A stretch of 64,000 bases of DNA, from assembly GCF_900107605.1 (NCBI RefSeq), contig NZ_FNQJ01000002.1:1-64000 (forward strand), read 5' to 3'. Under the pieces are notes generated by a model, which made no database searches, was not told the DNA's origin, and was given only the letters and a program-made list of their open reading frames with translations. The DNA comes from Acidovorax soli (GTDB lineage: Bacteria; Pseudomonadota; Gammaproteobacteria; Burkholderiales; Burkholderiaceae_C). The position numbers and the translations under genes are program-made. This document shows positions 54,845 to 64,000 of this stretch, piece by piece. How positions within the stretch are numbered: the stretch's first letter is position 1; every line of letters starts with the position of its first letter.

Positions 54845-55867
54845 ATGCAAAAAAACCTGATCGCCTTGGGCGCCGCGTTGCTGTGTGCCGCCGGGGCCCA
54901 TGCCCAAAGTTCTGTCCAGGTCACTGGTCTGGTGGACGTGTTTGCCGGCTCCATGAAAATGGCGGGCGATGCCAAGAGCAAGTCCGTGGTCGACAGCGGC
55001 GGCCTGACCACCTCGTGGTTTGGCATCAATGGCACCGAAGACCTGGGCGGCGGCCTGAAGGCCCATTTCAACCTGACCTCGTTCTTCCAGGCGGATACCG
55101 GCACGCAAGGCCGTTTCGCGAACGACACGTTCTTCTCGCGCGATGCCAACGTCAGCCTCTCGGGCGGCTTCGGCTCGGTGCTGCTGGGCCGCTGGATGGC
55201 GCCCAACTTCCTGCCTTCGGTGGTGGGCAACCCGCTGGGTGATTCGTTCGTCTTCTCGCCGCTGATCCTGCACAAGGATGTGCCGCTGTTCAACGGCACC
55301 GGCTGGCGTTCCATGACCCCCGCCGACACGGGCTGGAGCAACCAGATCGTGTATTCCACGCCCGACATCGGCGGCTTCAAGGCCAACCTGCAATACCAGT
55401 TTGGCGAACAGGCGGGCAAAGGCGGAAAGAACAACATCGGCGCCAATTTCTTTTACTTTGGCGGCCCGCTGACCCTGACCGGTTTCTATGAAAACGCCGA
55501 CCTCAACAACCCGGTTAACACGCTGCTGGCCAATAACCAGAAATACTGGATGCTGCTGGGCGCCTACGACTTCGGCATGGTCAAGCCCTACCTGAGCTAT
55601 GGCGAAAAGAAGATCGACGACACCGCCTCCACCAAGGGCAAGACCTACCAGCTGGGCGCCTCTGCGCCCCTGGGCGGTGGCAAGCTGCTCGCCGAGTGGG
55701 TCAAGACCGAGTGGTCCACCCCCGACGTGAGCCGCAAGACCTTCACGCTGGGCTATGACTACAACCTGTCCAAGCGCACCGATGTGTATGCCATGTACAT
55801 GAACGACAAGATCACCAGCCAGACCAATGGCAACAGCTTCGGCCTGGGCATCCGCCACCGTTTCTGA
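54845..55867 (+). CDS. general porin, Gram-negative type
   Basis: A 340-residue outer-membrane beta-barrel with a signal peptide (1-20, AHA-Q). The mature start SSVQVTGLVDVFAG, the SWFGINGTEDLGGGLKAHF strand pair, FSRDANVSLSGGFGSVLLGR and the closing LGIRHRF are typical of betaproteobacterial Omp32/OmpC-like porins. The ATG at 54845 follows GGAG. It probably admits small anions or sugars; a strong terminator follows. Confidence 0.92.
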   Translation: MQKNLIALGAALLCAAGAHAQSSVQVTGLVDVFAGSMKMAGDAKSKSVVDSGGLTTSWFGINGTEDLGGGLKAHFNLTSFFQADTGTQGRFANDTFFSRDANVSLSGGFGSVLLGRWMAPNFLPSVVGNPLGDSFVFSPLILHKDVPLFNGTGWRSMTPADTGWSNQIVYSTPDIGGFKANLQYQFGEQAGKGGKNNIGANFFYFGGPLTLTGFYENADLNNPVNTLLANNQKYWMLLGAYDFGMVKPYLSYGEKKIDDTASTKGKTYQLGASAPLGGGKLLAEWVKTEWSTPDVSRKTFTLGYDYNLSKRTDVYAMYMNDKITSQTNGNSFGLGIRHRF

Positions 55868-55890
55868 TGACCGCGCCCCCGGGCGCAGGC

Positions 55891-55924
55891 AAGGCACGGC
55901 AGAGCCATCTGCCGTGCCTTTTTT
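55891..55924 (+). terminator. terminator after the porin gene
   Basis: AAGGCACGGCAGA (55891-55903) pairs with TCTGCCGTGCCTT (55908-55920), a 13-bp perfect stem with a 4-nt loop, followed by TTTT. A strong intrinsic terminator. Confidence 0.92.
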
Positions 55925-55958
55925 CATGCCGTGGCGGTTCAGCCGTCACCGCAAGGAA

Positions 55959-56014
55959 TTGAGCCAACACCGCCTCAAGCGATTGTCAATCAAGCGCCAA
56001 TAGCTATAAAACCA
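55959..56014 (+). repeat. interspersed palindromic repeat at the glycerate kinase 3' end
   Basis: CGCCTCAAGCGATTGTC, then AATCAAGCGCCAATAGCTAT and AAAA, is a diverged family copy. The glycerate kinase stop codon (56004-56006) falls inside its AGCTAT motif. Confidence 0.6.
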
Positions 56015-57356
56015 GGAGCGCCCTGAAGTCATTCACATTGGTATGGGTGGGGCCGGTGATGACCAGATCGCCCAGCGCCTCGAAGTAGCCATAGGCATCG
56101 TGGCGGTCCAGGTGGTCGGCCACCCGCAATTGCGCGGCTGCGGCGCGGGCCAGCGTGTCGGGGGTCACCAGCGCGCCCGCGTTGTCTTCGATGCCGTCGA
56201 TGCCATCGGTGTCGGCCGCCAGCGCCCACACGCCATCGATGCCCTGCAGCGCCTGCGCCAGCCCCAGGCAAAACTCGCCGGCACGCCCGCCGCGACCGGG
56301 GGCTGCACCCTCGCGGCGCGGGCCCACCGTGACCGTGGTTTCGCCTCCGCTCAGGATCACGCAGGGCCGTGCAAACGGCTGGCCGCGCAGCGCCACGCCA
56401 CGCGCCAGTGCCGCATGCACCCGCCCGACATCGCGGGACTCGCCTTCGATCTCGTCCGACAGGATGTAGGCCGCCAGGCCCGCACCGCGCGCTGCCGCTG
56501 CCGCCGCCTCCAGTGCCTGCCAGGGCGTGGCCACCAGGTGCACGGAATGCCCTGCAAACACGCCGTCCGCGGGCTTGGGTGTCTCCAGCACGCCGTTTTG
56601 CAGGGCCTGGCGCACGGGCAGCGGCACGTCGATGCGGTAGCGCGCCAGAATCTCCAGGGCGTCGGCACAGGTGGTGGCGTCCGGCACCGTGGGGCCGCTG
56701 GCGATGACGGAGGGGTCATCGCCGGGCACGTCGCTGATGGTGAGCGTGACCACCCGCGCCGGCGCGCAGGCCGCGGCCAGGCGGCCGCCCTTGATGCGGG
56801 ACAGGTGCTTGCGCACGCAATTCATCTCGCCAATGCTGGCACCGCTTTCCAGCAGGGCGCGGTTGATGTGCTGTTTGTCTTCCAGCGCCAGGCCGTCGGC
56901 GGGCAGCGTGAGCAAGGAGGAGCCGCCACCCGAAATCAGGCACAGGACCAGGTCATCGGCCGTCAACCCGGCGGTGAGCCCCAGCATGCGCTCTGCCGCC
57001 GCCATGCCCGCCGCATCGGGCACGGGGTGCGCGGCCTCGACCACCTCGATGCGCTGCGCCAGCCCCTGCGGCCGTGGCGGCAGATGGCCGTAGCGCGTCA
57101 CTACCAGGCCCGACAGAGGTGCGTCGGCAGGCCACAGGGCCTCCAGCGCCTGGGCCATGGAGCCCCCCGCCTTGCCGGCGCCCAGCACCAGCGTGCGTCC
57201 GCGCGGCGGCGCGGGCAGCCAGGCCCGCATGCCGTGCAGTGGCTGGGCACTGCGCACGGCGGTTTGGAAGAGCGCTTGCAAGAATGCGCGCGGCTGGGAA
57301 CGAAAGTCCGGCAGGCTCGCGCCCGAAACGTCAGAAGGTGCTGGCATGGCAGGCAT
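56004..57356 (-). CDS. glycerate kinase, type II (MOFRL family)
   Basis: A 450-residue enzyme predicted to phosphorylate D-glycerate, mostly giving 2-phosphoglycerate. It has LVLGAGKAGGSMAQALE, LISGGGSSLLTLP, CVRKHLSRIKGGRLA and TISDVPGDDPSVIASGPT in the N-terminal domain, and the MOFRL domain with ILSGGETTVTVG, GGRAGEFCLGLA, LAADTDGIDGIEDNAGA and GPTHTNVNDFR at the end. An ATG three codons in is also possible. It would suit the glucarate route (via tartronate semialdehyde), though its genes are 53 kb away. Confidence 0.9.
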   Translation of the reverse strand: MPAMPAPSDVSGASLPDFRSQPRAFLQALFQTAVRSAQPLHGMRAWLPAPPRGRTLVLGAGKAGGSMAQALEALWPADAPLSGLVVTRYGHLPPRPQGLAQRIEVVEAAHPVPDAAGMAAAERMLGLTAGLTADDLVLCLISGGGSSLLTLPADGLALEDKQHINRALLESGASIGEMNCVRKHLSRIKGGRLAAACAPARVVTLTISDVPGDDPSVIASGPTVPDATTCADALEILARYRIDVPLPVRQALQNGVLETPKPADGVFAGHSVHLVATPWQALEAAAAAARGAGLAAYILSDEIEGESRDVGRVHAALARGVALRGQPFARPCVILSGGETTVTVGPRREGAAPGRGGRAGEFCLGLAQALQGIDGVWALAADTDGIDGIEDNAGALVTPDTLARAAAAQLRVADHLDRHDAYGYFEALGDLVITGPTHTNVNDFRALLVL

Positions 57357-57415
57357 TGTCGCCGCAGTCGCGCGCTGCGCGAAGCGGCAGCCTACGCCCG
57401 GCCCGGCCAGCCCCC

Positions 57416-58909
57416 TCAGTTTTGCGCGCCCGTGCTTGCGGCGCTGGCAACCGCATCGCGCCAGCCGCCGCCCAGCGCCTTGTACAGCGCCACCTGGTTT
57501 TGCCGCTGGGCCAGCTGGGTCTGTGCCAGCGCCTGCTGCGTGGCAAACAGGGCGCGCTGGGCATCGAGCACATCAAGATAGCTGGCCACGCCGTTGCGGT
57601 AGCGCAGATCGGCCAGGCGGAAGCGGTCGACCTCGGCGGTGGCCTGCTCCTGCTGGGCCCGCACCTGCTCGCCCAGGGTGGCGCGGCCCGCCAGGGCGTC
57701 GGCCACTTCACGGAACGCGCTCTGGATGGCCTTGTCGTACTGGGCCACCGCAATCTCGCGCCCGGCACGGGCCGAGTCGAGCCCGGCCTGGTTGCGCCCG
57801 GCATCAAAAATGGGCAGCACGGCCTGAGGGGCCAGCGTCCAGCCCCACGAGCCGCTCTTGAACAGGCCTGACAGCGCATTACTGGCGGTGCCTGCGCTGG
57901 CCGTGAGGGCGATGCGCGGAAAGAACGCGGCCCGCGCCGCACCGATGTTGGCGTTGGCCGCGATCAGCTGCTGCTCGGCCTGGCGGATGTCGGGGCGGCG
58001 TTCCAGCAGATCGGACGGCATGCCTTCGGGCACGTCGCGCAGGGCCACCGCGCGCTCATCGCCCTGCGGCGTGGGCAGCAGCCGCTCGGGCAGGGCCTGC
58101 CCCACCAGCAGCGTGAGCGCGTTCACATCGAGCGCGCGCAGGCGTTGCTGCTGGGCCAGGGTGGAACGCGCGGCAGCCGTCAGGGATTCGGCCTGCCGCA
58201 GGTCCAGGGCCGAGGTCACGCCCTGGTCAAAGCGCAAGCGGTTGAGCCGCAAGGAGTCGTCCCGGGTGGCCAGGGTGCGCTGCGTCAGGGCCAGCAGTTC
58301 TTCGTTGGTCTGCAGGCTCAGCCAGGTGCTGACCACCGAGGCGACCAGGCTGGTCTGCACCGCACTGCGCGCCTCCTGCGTGGCCAGGAACTGCGCCAGG
58401 GCCGCTTCCTTCAGGCTGGCCACGCGGCCAAAGAAGTCGATTTCCCAGGATGCCATGGCCAGGCCGGCGGTGTAGGTGCTGCTGATCCTGCCGCTGCCAT
58501 CGGTGGCCGGCTGGCGGTTGCCCGTGGCGGCGGCGTTGATGGTGGGCAACTGGTCGGCCCGGCGGATCTGGTACTGGGCGCGGGCCTGCTCGATGGAGAG
58601 CATCGCCACGCGCAGGTCGCGGTTGTTTTGCAGCGCCAGCGCCACCAGCTCGCGCAGGCGCGCGTCACCCACGAAGTCCTGCCAGGGCAGATCGGCCGCC
58701 GCGGTGGTGCCTGTGGCGGCTGCGGCGGCCGTGGTGCCTTGTGCGGCGCCCACGGCGGGCCATTGCGCCGCCACGGGGGCCGCGGGCCGCTCGTAGGTGG
58801 GCATCATGGAGCAGCCGGCCAGCAGTGCCGCGGCGGCAAGCACCGTGGCAGCAGGCAGGCGGGCCGCGCAAGCGCCGGCAGTCCGGCGGGGCGTGAAAAC
58901 ATTAAGCAT
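57416..58909 (-). CDS. outer-membrane efflux lipoprotein, OprM type
   Basis: A 497-residue outer-membrane channel of the NodT/OprM group. It has a lipoprotein signal with LLAGCSMMP, the N-terminal motif TYERPAAPVAAQWP, and two outer-membrane-efflux repeats (for example IQRADQLPTI-like QIRRADQLPTINAAA, and PDIRQAEQQLIAANANIGAARAAFFPRI). ATG 58909 overlaps the end of the pump gene by 8 nt. It completes the tripartite RND system. Some drug- or solvent-efflux role is expected. Confidence 0.93.
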   Translation of the reverse strand: MLNVFTPRRTAGACAARLPAATVLAAAALLAGCSMMPTYERPAAPVAAQWPAVGAAQGTTAAAAATGTTAAADLPWQDFVGDARLRELVALALQNNRDLRVAMLSIEQARAQYQIRRADQLPTINAAATGNRQPATDGSGRISSTYTAGLAMASWEIDFFGRVASLKEAALAQFLATQEARSAVQTSLVASVVSTWLSLQTNEELLALTQRTLATRDDSLRLNRLRFDQGVTSALDLRQAESLTAAARSTLAQQQRLRALDVNALTLLVGQALPERLLPTPQGDERAVALRDVPEGMPSDLLERRPDIRQAEQQLIAANANIGAARAAFFPRIALTASAGTASNALSGLFKSGSWGWTLAPQAVLPIFDAGRNQAGLDSARAGREIAVAQYDKAIQSAFREVADALAGRATLGEQVRAQQEQATAEVDRFRLADLRYRNGVASYLDVLDAQRALFATQQALAQTQLAQRQNQVALYKALGGGWRDAVASAASTGAQN

Positions 58910-61900
58910 GGGAGTCCCCTGTGCCAGCCTGGTGGGAATGCTGGGCATCAAATTGCCGCTGGCGCTGGCTGCCCTTGAACAGGCTGCGCACCACCACGAA
59001 GAAGATCGGCACGAAAAACACGGCCAGGAAGGTGCCCACCACCATGCCGGAGATCACGCCCGTGCCAATGGCGCGCTGGCTCGCCGAGCTGGCGCCCGAG
59101 GCGATGGCCAGTGGCACCACACCCAGGATGAAGGCCAGCGAGGTCATGACGATCGGGCGAAAGCGCAGATGGGCCGCGGCCAGCGCCGACTCGATGACGC
59201 CCTTGCCCTGCGCCTGCAGGTCTTTCGCGAACTCGATGATCAGAATGGCGTTCTTGGCCGACAGGCCGATGATGGTGATCAGCCCCACCTGGAAGTACAC
59301 GTCATTGGTCATGCCCCGCAGGCTGATGCCCAGCAGCACGCCCAGCACCCCCAGCGGAACCACCAGAATCACCGACAGCGGAATCGACCAGCTCTCGTAC
59401 AGCGCCGCCAGGCACAGGAACACCGCCAGGATGGCAAAACCGTACAGCACGATGGCCTGCGAGCCGGCGAGCTTTTCTTCGCGCGACTGCCCCGTCCATT
59501 CAAAGCCGAAGCCGGCCGGCAGCTGTGCGGCCATGCGCTCCATCTCGGCCATGGCCTCGCCGGTGCTGTAGCCAGGGGCCGCGCCACCGGCAATGCGCAT
59601 GGCGGGGTAGCCGTTGTAGCGCACGGTCTGCATGGCACCGCTGACCCAGCGTGTGGTGGCAAACGATGACAGCGGCACGGCCTTGCCCTGGCTGTTCAGT
59701 GCCGTGAGCTGGAGGATGTCCTCGGGCTGCATGCGGGCCTCGGCCTCGGCCTGCACCACCACCCGCTGCAGACGCCCGGCGTTCGGGAAGTCGTTGATGT
59801 AGGCCGAGCCCAGAGCGGTAGAGATGGCATTGTTGATGGCGGCAAAGCCCACGCCCTGGGCGCTGGCCTTGTCACGGTCGATGTCCACCTGCAGTTGCGG
59901 CGCGTCTTCCAGGCCGTCGGGTCGCACGCCCGCGAGCACCTTGCTCTTGGAGGCCATGCCCAGCATCTGGTTGCGGGCCGCCACCAGCGCATCATGGCCG
60001 TTGCTGCCACGGTCCTGCAGGCGGAAGGTGAAGCCTGAACTCACGCCCAGTTCGGGAATGGGCGGCGGGCTCAGCGCAAAGATGAACGCATCGCGCACGC
60101 CCGACAGCGCACCCATGGCACGCCCTGCAATGGCTTCGGCCGTGTGCGCGGCACCGGTGCGCTCAGACCAGTCCTTGAGCGTCACGAACGAGAGACCGGC
60201 GTTCTGCCCCTGGCCGGAGAAGCTGAAGCCCAGCACGGCGACGATGTTCCTGACTTCCGGCTGCTGCAGCATGAAGCCCTCGACCTTTTCCACCACGGCC
60301 TGGGTGCGCTCGAGCGTGGCGCCAGGCGGCAGCTGGATGTTGACCAGCAGGTTGCCCTGGTCTTCGTTGGGCAGGAACGAGGTGGGCAGGCGCATGTACA
60401 GCACGCCCACGGCGGCGATCAACGCCACATAGATGACCATCATGCGGCCGCCACGGCGCAGCAGCTTGGCCACCCAGCCTTCATAGCCCTTGGCACCGCG
60501 GGCGAAGCTGCGGTTGAACCACCCAAAAAAGCCCGTCTTCGAGTGCCCATGCCCGGCCTCGACCGGCTTGAGCAGCGTGGCGCACAGCGCGGGCGTGAGC
60601 GACAACGCCATGAAGGCAGAAAAGGCGATGGACACGCCCATCACCGCCGAGAACTGGCGGTAGATGTTGCCCACCGAGCCGGCAAAGAAGGCCAGCGGCA
60701 AAAACACCGAGATCAGCACCACGGTGATACCGATGATGGCGCCCGAGATCTGGCCCATGGCCTTGCGGGTGGCCTCCAGCGGCGGCAGGCCTTCCTCGTT
60801 CATGATGCGTTCGACGTTTTCCACCACCACGATGGCGTCGTCCACCACGATGCCGATCACCAGCACCATGCCGAACATGGTCAGCACGTTGATCGAAAAA
60901 CCCATGGCCAGCAATGCGCCGAAAGTGCCCAGCAGTGCCACCGGCACCACGATGGTCGGGATGACGGTATAGCGGAAGTTCTGCAGGAACAGGAACATCA
61001 CCAGAAACACCAGCGCGATGGCTTCCAGCAGGGTCTGAGCCACCTGCTTGATGGAAATCTTGACGAAGTCGGAGCTGTCGTAGGGGATGGTCCAGCTCAC
61101 GCCCGGCGGAAAGTATTTTTCCAGCTCGGCCATGCGGGTCTTGACGGCCGTGGCTGCGGCCAGGGCGTTGCCCGAGGGCGACAGCTGCAGTCCCATGCCG
61201 GTGGCCGGCTTGCCGTTCAGGCGCGCGGTGGTGGCATACGACTGGGCACCGAGCTCGATGCGCGCCACATCCTTGAGGCGCACCGTGGAACCGTCGGCAT
61301 TGGCGCGCAGCACGATGTCGCCAAACTCCTTCGTCGAGCTGATCTGCCCCGGCACCACCACGGTGGCCGAGATGCTCTGGCCGCTCAGGTTGGGCAATTC
61401 GCCCAGGCTGCCGGCCGAGACCTGTGCGTTCTGCGCCTGGATGGCGCTGGCCACATCGGCGGCAGACAGGTTGTAGCCCTGCAGCTTGGCCGGATCGACC
61501 CAGACGCGCATGGCGCGCTCGGCACCGAACAGCTGCACCTGGCCGATGCCGGGCACGCGCTGCAGTTCCGGCACCACGTTGCGTGCGGCGTAATCACTCA
61601 GTGCATTGACGTCGAACTTGGGGTCCGACGAAGACAGCATGGTGAACAGAAGGAAGTTGCTGCGCGACTTGTCCACGCGCACGCCCTGCTGGGTCACCAC
61701 GGCAGGCAACCGCGGCGTGGCGCGCGACAGGCGGTTTTGCACCTCGACCTGGGCCAGATCGGGATTCGTGCCCGGCTCGAAGCTCAGCGTCAGGGTGCCG
61801 GTGCCGTTGGCCTGGCTCACCGCTTCCATATAAGCGAGGCCGGGCGCGCCATTCATTTCGCGCTCGATCACGGCCAACACGCTGTCTTCCAGCGTCTGTG

Positions 61901-62060
61901 CCGAAGCGCCCGGATAGGCGGCGGTGACCACGATGCTCGGAGGCGCCACGGAGGGATACTGCGACACCGGCAGCCGGGTGATCGACACGGCGCCCAGCAC
62001 CATGATGAACAGGGCAATCACCCACGCAAAGATGGGACGGTCAATAAAGAACTTGGCCAT
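58902..62060 (-). CDS. RND efflux pump, AcrB/MexB type
   Basis: A 1052-residue inner-membrane proton-driven pump of the HAE1 class. It starts MAKFFIDRPIFAWVIALFIM and has the proton-relay Asp pair in GIVVDDAIVVVENVERIM (about 406-408), FFAGSVGNIYRQFS, and the closing block FVPIFFVVVRSLF. The length and all blocks are normal. It sits between the adaptor (12-bp gap) and the outer-membrane factor, so acrA-acrB-oprM form one operon. Confidence 0.96.
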   Translation of the reverse strand: MAKFFIDRPIFAWVIALFIMVLGAVSITRLPVSQYPSVAPPSIVVTAAYPGASAQTLEDSVLAVIEREMNGAPGLAYMEAVSQANGTGTLTLSFEPGTNPDLAQVEVQNRLSRATPRLPAVVTQQGVRVDKSRSNFLLFTMLSSSDPKFDVNALSDYAARNVVPELQRVPGIGQVQLFGAERAMRVWVDPAKLQGYNLSAADVASAIQAQNAQVSAGSLGELPNLSGQSISATVVVPGQISSTKEFGDIVLRANADGSTVRLKDVARIELGAQSYATTARLNGKPATGMGLQLSPSGNALAAATAVKTRMAELEKYFPPGVSWTIPYDSSDFVKISIKQVAQTLLEAIALVFLVMFLFLQNFRYTVIPTIVVPVALLGTFGALLAMGFSINVLTMFGMVLVIGIVVDDAIVVVENVERIMNEEGLPPLEATRKAMGQISGAIIGITVVLISVFLPLAFFAGSVGNIYRQFSAVMGVSIAFSAFMALSLTPALCATLLKPVEAGHGHSKTGFFGWFNRSFARGAKGYEGWVAKLLRRGGRMMVIYVALIAAVGVLYMRLPTSFLPNEDQGNLLVNIQLPPGATLERTQAVVEKVEGFMLQQPEVRNIVAVLGFSFSGQGQNAGLSFVTLKDWSERTGAAHTAEAIAGRAMGALSGVRDAFIFALSPPPIPELGVSSGFTFRLQDRGSNGHDALVAARNQMLGMASKSKVLAGVRPDGLEDAPQLQVDIDRDKASAQGVGFAAINNAISTALGSAYINDFPNAGRLQRVVVQAEAEARMQPEDILQLTALNSQGKAVPLSSFATTRWVSGAMQTVRYNGYPAMRIAGGAAPGYSTGEAMAEMERMAAQLPAGFGFEWTGQSREEKLAGSQAIVLYGFAILAVFLCLAALYESWSIPLSVILVVPLGVLGVLLGISLRGMTNDVYFQVGLITIIGLSAKNAILIIEFAKDLQAQGKGVIESALAAAHLRFRPIVMTSLAFILGVVPLAIASGASSASQRAIGTGVISGMVVGTFLAVFFVPIFFVVVRSLFKGSQRQRQFDAQHSHQAGTGDSHA

Positions 62061-62072
62061 GGGGATGGCTCC

Positions 62073-63380
62073 TTATTTCTGGCCGGCGCTGGCGGCCGCA
62101 GCGGGAGCGCTGGCAGTCACAGCGGGGGCGCTAGCCGCTGACGCAGCCGCCGGAGCAGCGGCGCTGCCAGGGGCCTGCCACGGCACCGCCTTCACCGGCG
62201 TGCCAGGCGGCATCATCTGCAGCTTCTGGAAGCCATCGACCATGACCTGCTCGCCTTCTTTCAGGCCTTCGAGCACGATCCACTGGTTGTTGCGCGCGGC
62301 ACCCACCTTCACCGTGCGCTGGCTGGGCTTGCCGTCGGCGCCCACCACCGTGATGCGGTCGCCCTGCTGGGTGCGCGTCACGGCCTGTTGCGGCAGCGTG
62401 ATGGCGTTGGCCACCTCGGCCTGCTCCAGCCGCACGCGCACATACAGGCCCGGCAGCAAATCGCCCTGGGGGTTGGGCACCTCGGCGCGCAGCGTGATCT
62501 GGCCCGTGCTGGCGTCCACCGTCAGGTCCGAAAACAGCAGCTTGCCGGGGCGCGAGTACTCGCTGCCATCTTCCAGCACCACGCGCACGCTGGCCGCATC
62601 GCTGCCCCCGGCGCGCTGAAGCTGGCCGTCGGCCATGGCGCGGCGCAGCTTCATCACCTCGCCTGCCGACTGGGTGAAATTGACATACACCGGATCGATC
62701 TGCTGGATCACGGCCAGTTGCGTGGCCTCGCCTTGCCCCACCAGCGCGCCTTCGGTGACCAGGGCGCGGCCGATGCGGCCCGAAATCGGCGCCGTGACGC
62801 TGGCGTAATTCAGGTTGATGCGCCCCGTCTGCACCGCGGCCTTGCCGGCGGCGACATCGGCCTCGGCCTGCTTGTGCGCGGCCACGGCGTTGGCGTATTC
62901 CTGCTGGCTGACCGCGTTGGCGGCCAGCAGCGGCTTGTAGCGCTCTGCCAGCGCGGCGGCCTGGGTCAGGTTGGCCTGGGCCCGTGCCAGCGTGGCCTCG
63001 GCACTTTGCAGGGCTGCCGCGTAGGGGGCGGGGTCAATTGCAAAAAGTGGCTGACCGGCCTTCACGTCACTGCCTTCACGGAACAGCCGCTTTTGCAGAA
63101 TGCCGGCCGCCCGGGCCCGCACCTGGGCCACGCGCGAGGCTTCCAGGCGCCCGGGCAGTTCGGTGACCAGGCCCACATTGCCCGGCGTTGCCACGACCAC
63201 ACCCACTTCGGGTGCTGGCATGCCGCCACCGGCCGCTGCCGCTGGCGCCTCGGACTTGCCACAGGCTGCCAACAGCAATACAACGGACAGGCCACCCGCC
63301 GCAACGCCCAGGCGCACCAGCGCAGGGGACGAAGCAGAGGCAACAACGGGGGCAGTCTTGACATGGCGCAAGGCAGACAT
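62073..63380 (-). CDS. RND efflux periplasmic adaptor, AcrA/MexA type
   Basis: A 435-residue membrane-fusion lipoprotein (lipobox LLAACG near 36-41). It has the split biotinyl-lipoyl parts (RVAQVRARAAGILQKRLFREGSDVKAGQPLFAIDP), a helical hairpin with Ala-rich repeats, and ITLRAEVPNPQGDLLPGLYVRVRL. The last 30 residues are an Ala/Ser/Pro-rich tail. It is the first gene of the pump operon; its promoter overlaps the operator at 63492-63517. Confidence 0.94.
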   Translation of the reverse strand: MSALRHVKTAPVVASASSPALVRLGVAAGGLSVVLLLAACGKSEAPAAAAGGGMPAPEVGVVVATPGNVGLVTELPGRLEASRVAQVRARAAGILQKRLFREGSDVKAGQPLFAIDPAPYAAALQSAEATLARAQANLTQAAALAERYKPLLAANAVSQQEYANAVAAHKQAEADVAAGKAAVQTGRINLNYASVTAPISGRIGRALVTEGALVGQGEATQLAVIQQIDPVYVNFTQSAGEVMKLRRAMADGQLQRAGGSDAASVRVVLEDGSEYSRPGKLLFSDLTVDASTGQITLRAEVPNPQGDLLPGLYVRVRLEQAEVANAITLPQQAVTRTQQGDRITVVGADGKPSQRTVKVGAARNNQWIVLEGLKEGEQVMVDGFQKLQMMPPGTPVKAVPWQAPGSAAAPAAASAASAPAVTASAPAAAASAGQK

Positions 63381-63491
63381 GGTGTTCCTTGGAGAAAAAG
63401 GCGCGGTGAATCCGCAGATGGAGTCAGTCTAGTGTGGCTCGGCGTTCAGCGCACAGGACCGCAGCACGGTAACGAAGTGCTGCATTAAAAC

Positions 63492-63517
63492 ATACATACA
63501 TTCAAGAATGTATGTAT
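63492..63517. promoter_or_regulatory. AcrR-type operator
   Basis: ATACATACATTC-AA-GAATGTATGTAT is a perfect 12-bp inverted repeat with a 2-bp spacer. It is close to the known E. coli AcrR operator (TACATACATTT..GAATGTATGTA). It lies in the 173-bp gap between the divergent adaptor and repressor genes. Confidence 0.85.
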
Positions 63518-63553
63518 AGTGGCAAAAGCACCCCTACCAGTGAAAGGTATTCC

Positions 63554-64000
63554 ATGGCCCGCCGCACCAAGGCAGACGCACAGACCACGCGCAACAACCT
63601 GCTCGATGCTGCGGAACAATTGTTTCAATCGCGTGGCGTTTCACACACCTCCCTCAATGACATTGCGGTGGCGGCAGGTACCACGCGGGGAGCGATCTAT
63701 TGGCATTTCAAGGACAAGGCCGACCTGTTCAACGCCATGATGGAGCGCGTGACCCTGCCGCTGGAGCAGACCCTGGTGGCGGCCTATGTGGAGCAATCGC
63801 CCCACCCCGTGGCCGAGATCCGCAGCGCCATGCTGGATGCGCTGCACCTGATCGCCACCGACGCGCAGACACAGCGCGTGCTGCAAATCGCCACCCACCA
63901 GGTTGAATACACCGCCGACATGGGTGCCGTGCTGGAGCGCCATCTGAGCGTGCACGACGGCTGCGTGGCGCGCAACCATGTCGCGCTGCAAAGGGCCTTC
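63554..64000 (+). CDS. TetR/AcrR family efflux repressor (partial, cut by window end)
   Basis: The first 149 residues of a TetR repressor of the AcrR/TtgR group. The DNA-binding domain is at about 10-57: TRNNLLDAAEQLFQSRGV, then SLNDIAVAAGTTRGAIYWHFKDKADLF, the classic recognition helix. The ligand-binding domain is cut off by the window edge. ATG 63554 has AAGG 9 nt upstream. It is divergent from the efflux operon and most likely represses it at the 63492-63517 operator. Confidence 0.92.
   Translation, partial: MARRTKADAQTTRNNLLDAAEQLFQSRGVSHTSLNDIAVAAGTTRGAIYWHFKDKADLFNAMMERVTLPLEQTLVAAYVEQSPHPVAEIRSAMLDALHLIATDAQTQRVLQIATHQVEYTADMGAVLERHLSVHDGCVARNHVALQRAF

Overview
The window is about 64 kb of GC-rich, densely coded chromosome. 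The gene content (Bug-type tripartite tricarboxylate receptor, kynBUA operon, clade I nosZ cluster, short H-NS-like protein, DUF3579 protein, AcrAB-OprM-type pump) and the short interspersed repeats (GGCCTCTAGCGCTT..AAGCGCCAGCAGCTAT type) point to a denitrifying betaproteobacterium of the Comamonadaceae, probably close to Acidovorax. The family assignment is an inference from gene content and repeat style, not from a search. No rRNA, tRNA, CRISPR array, prophage or complete insertion sequence was seen.

Layout. 0-4 kb: DUF3579 protein, then a D-glucarate module (gudD, Bug receptor) divergent from a GntR regulator, with a perfect operator-like palindrome between them. 4.2-6.7 kb: argD-argF-YkgJ-like cysteine-cluster protein. 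6.7-10.5 kb: a MASE2-GGEEF diguanylate cyclase and a feoA-feoB-small Cys-rich protein operon with a Fur-like box. 10.6-13.6 kb: kynB-kynU-kynA, converting tryptophan to anthranilate. 13.8-19.4 kb: MFS transporter, FAD monooxygenase and an unusually long aconitase. 19.9-22.5 kb: H-NS-like protein, CorC/HlyC-like protein, apaH.

22.5-33.7 kb: nitrous oxide reduction. A cytochrome c lipoprotein and ApbE flavin transferase run leftward; a DUF2946 protein, nosZ, nosR, nosD, nosF, nosY, nosL and a second NosL-family protein run rightward, with an FNR/DNR-type box ahead of the nosZ unit. ApbE probably flavinylates NosR; NosDFY and NosL serve copper and sulfur assembly of NosZ. A Crp/Fnr-type regulator at 54 kb, with its own FNR-like box, is a candidate controller.

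33.8-50.8 kb: DEAD-box helicase, zinc metallopeptidase, dcd, then a purine uptake and breakdown region: guanine deaminase, two BMP-family receptors, HIT protein, adenine/adenosine deaminase, DoxX protein, a BMP-type ABC transporter and xdhA-xdhB. The xdhC chaperone gene is not in the window. 50.85-51.68 kb is one large imperfect palindrome. 51.7-64 kb: PAS-GGDEF diguanylate cyclase, Crp/Fnr regulator, porin, glycerate kinase and an RND efflux operon divergent from a TetR/AcrR-type repressor cut off by the window edge.

The most unusual signal is the behaviour of the short repeats. At least 13 copies of one palindromic family lie in the window. Most are intergenic, but copies are read through in frame inside argF, acnA and xdhA, and copies supply the stop codons of guaD and of the glycerate kinase gene. 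xdhA also carries a second, unrelated 121-bp palindromic element in frame. Two of the enzymes are correspondingly longer than their families' usual size.
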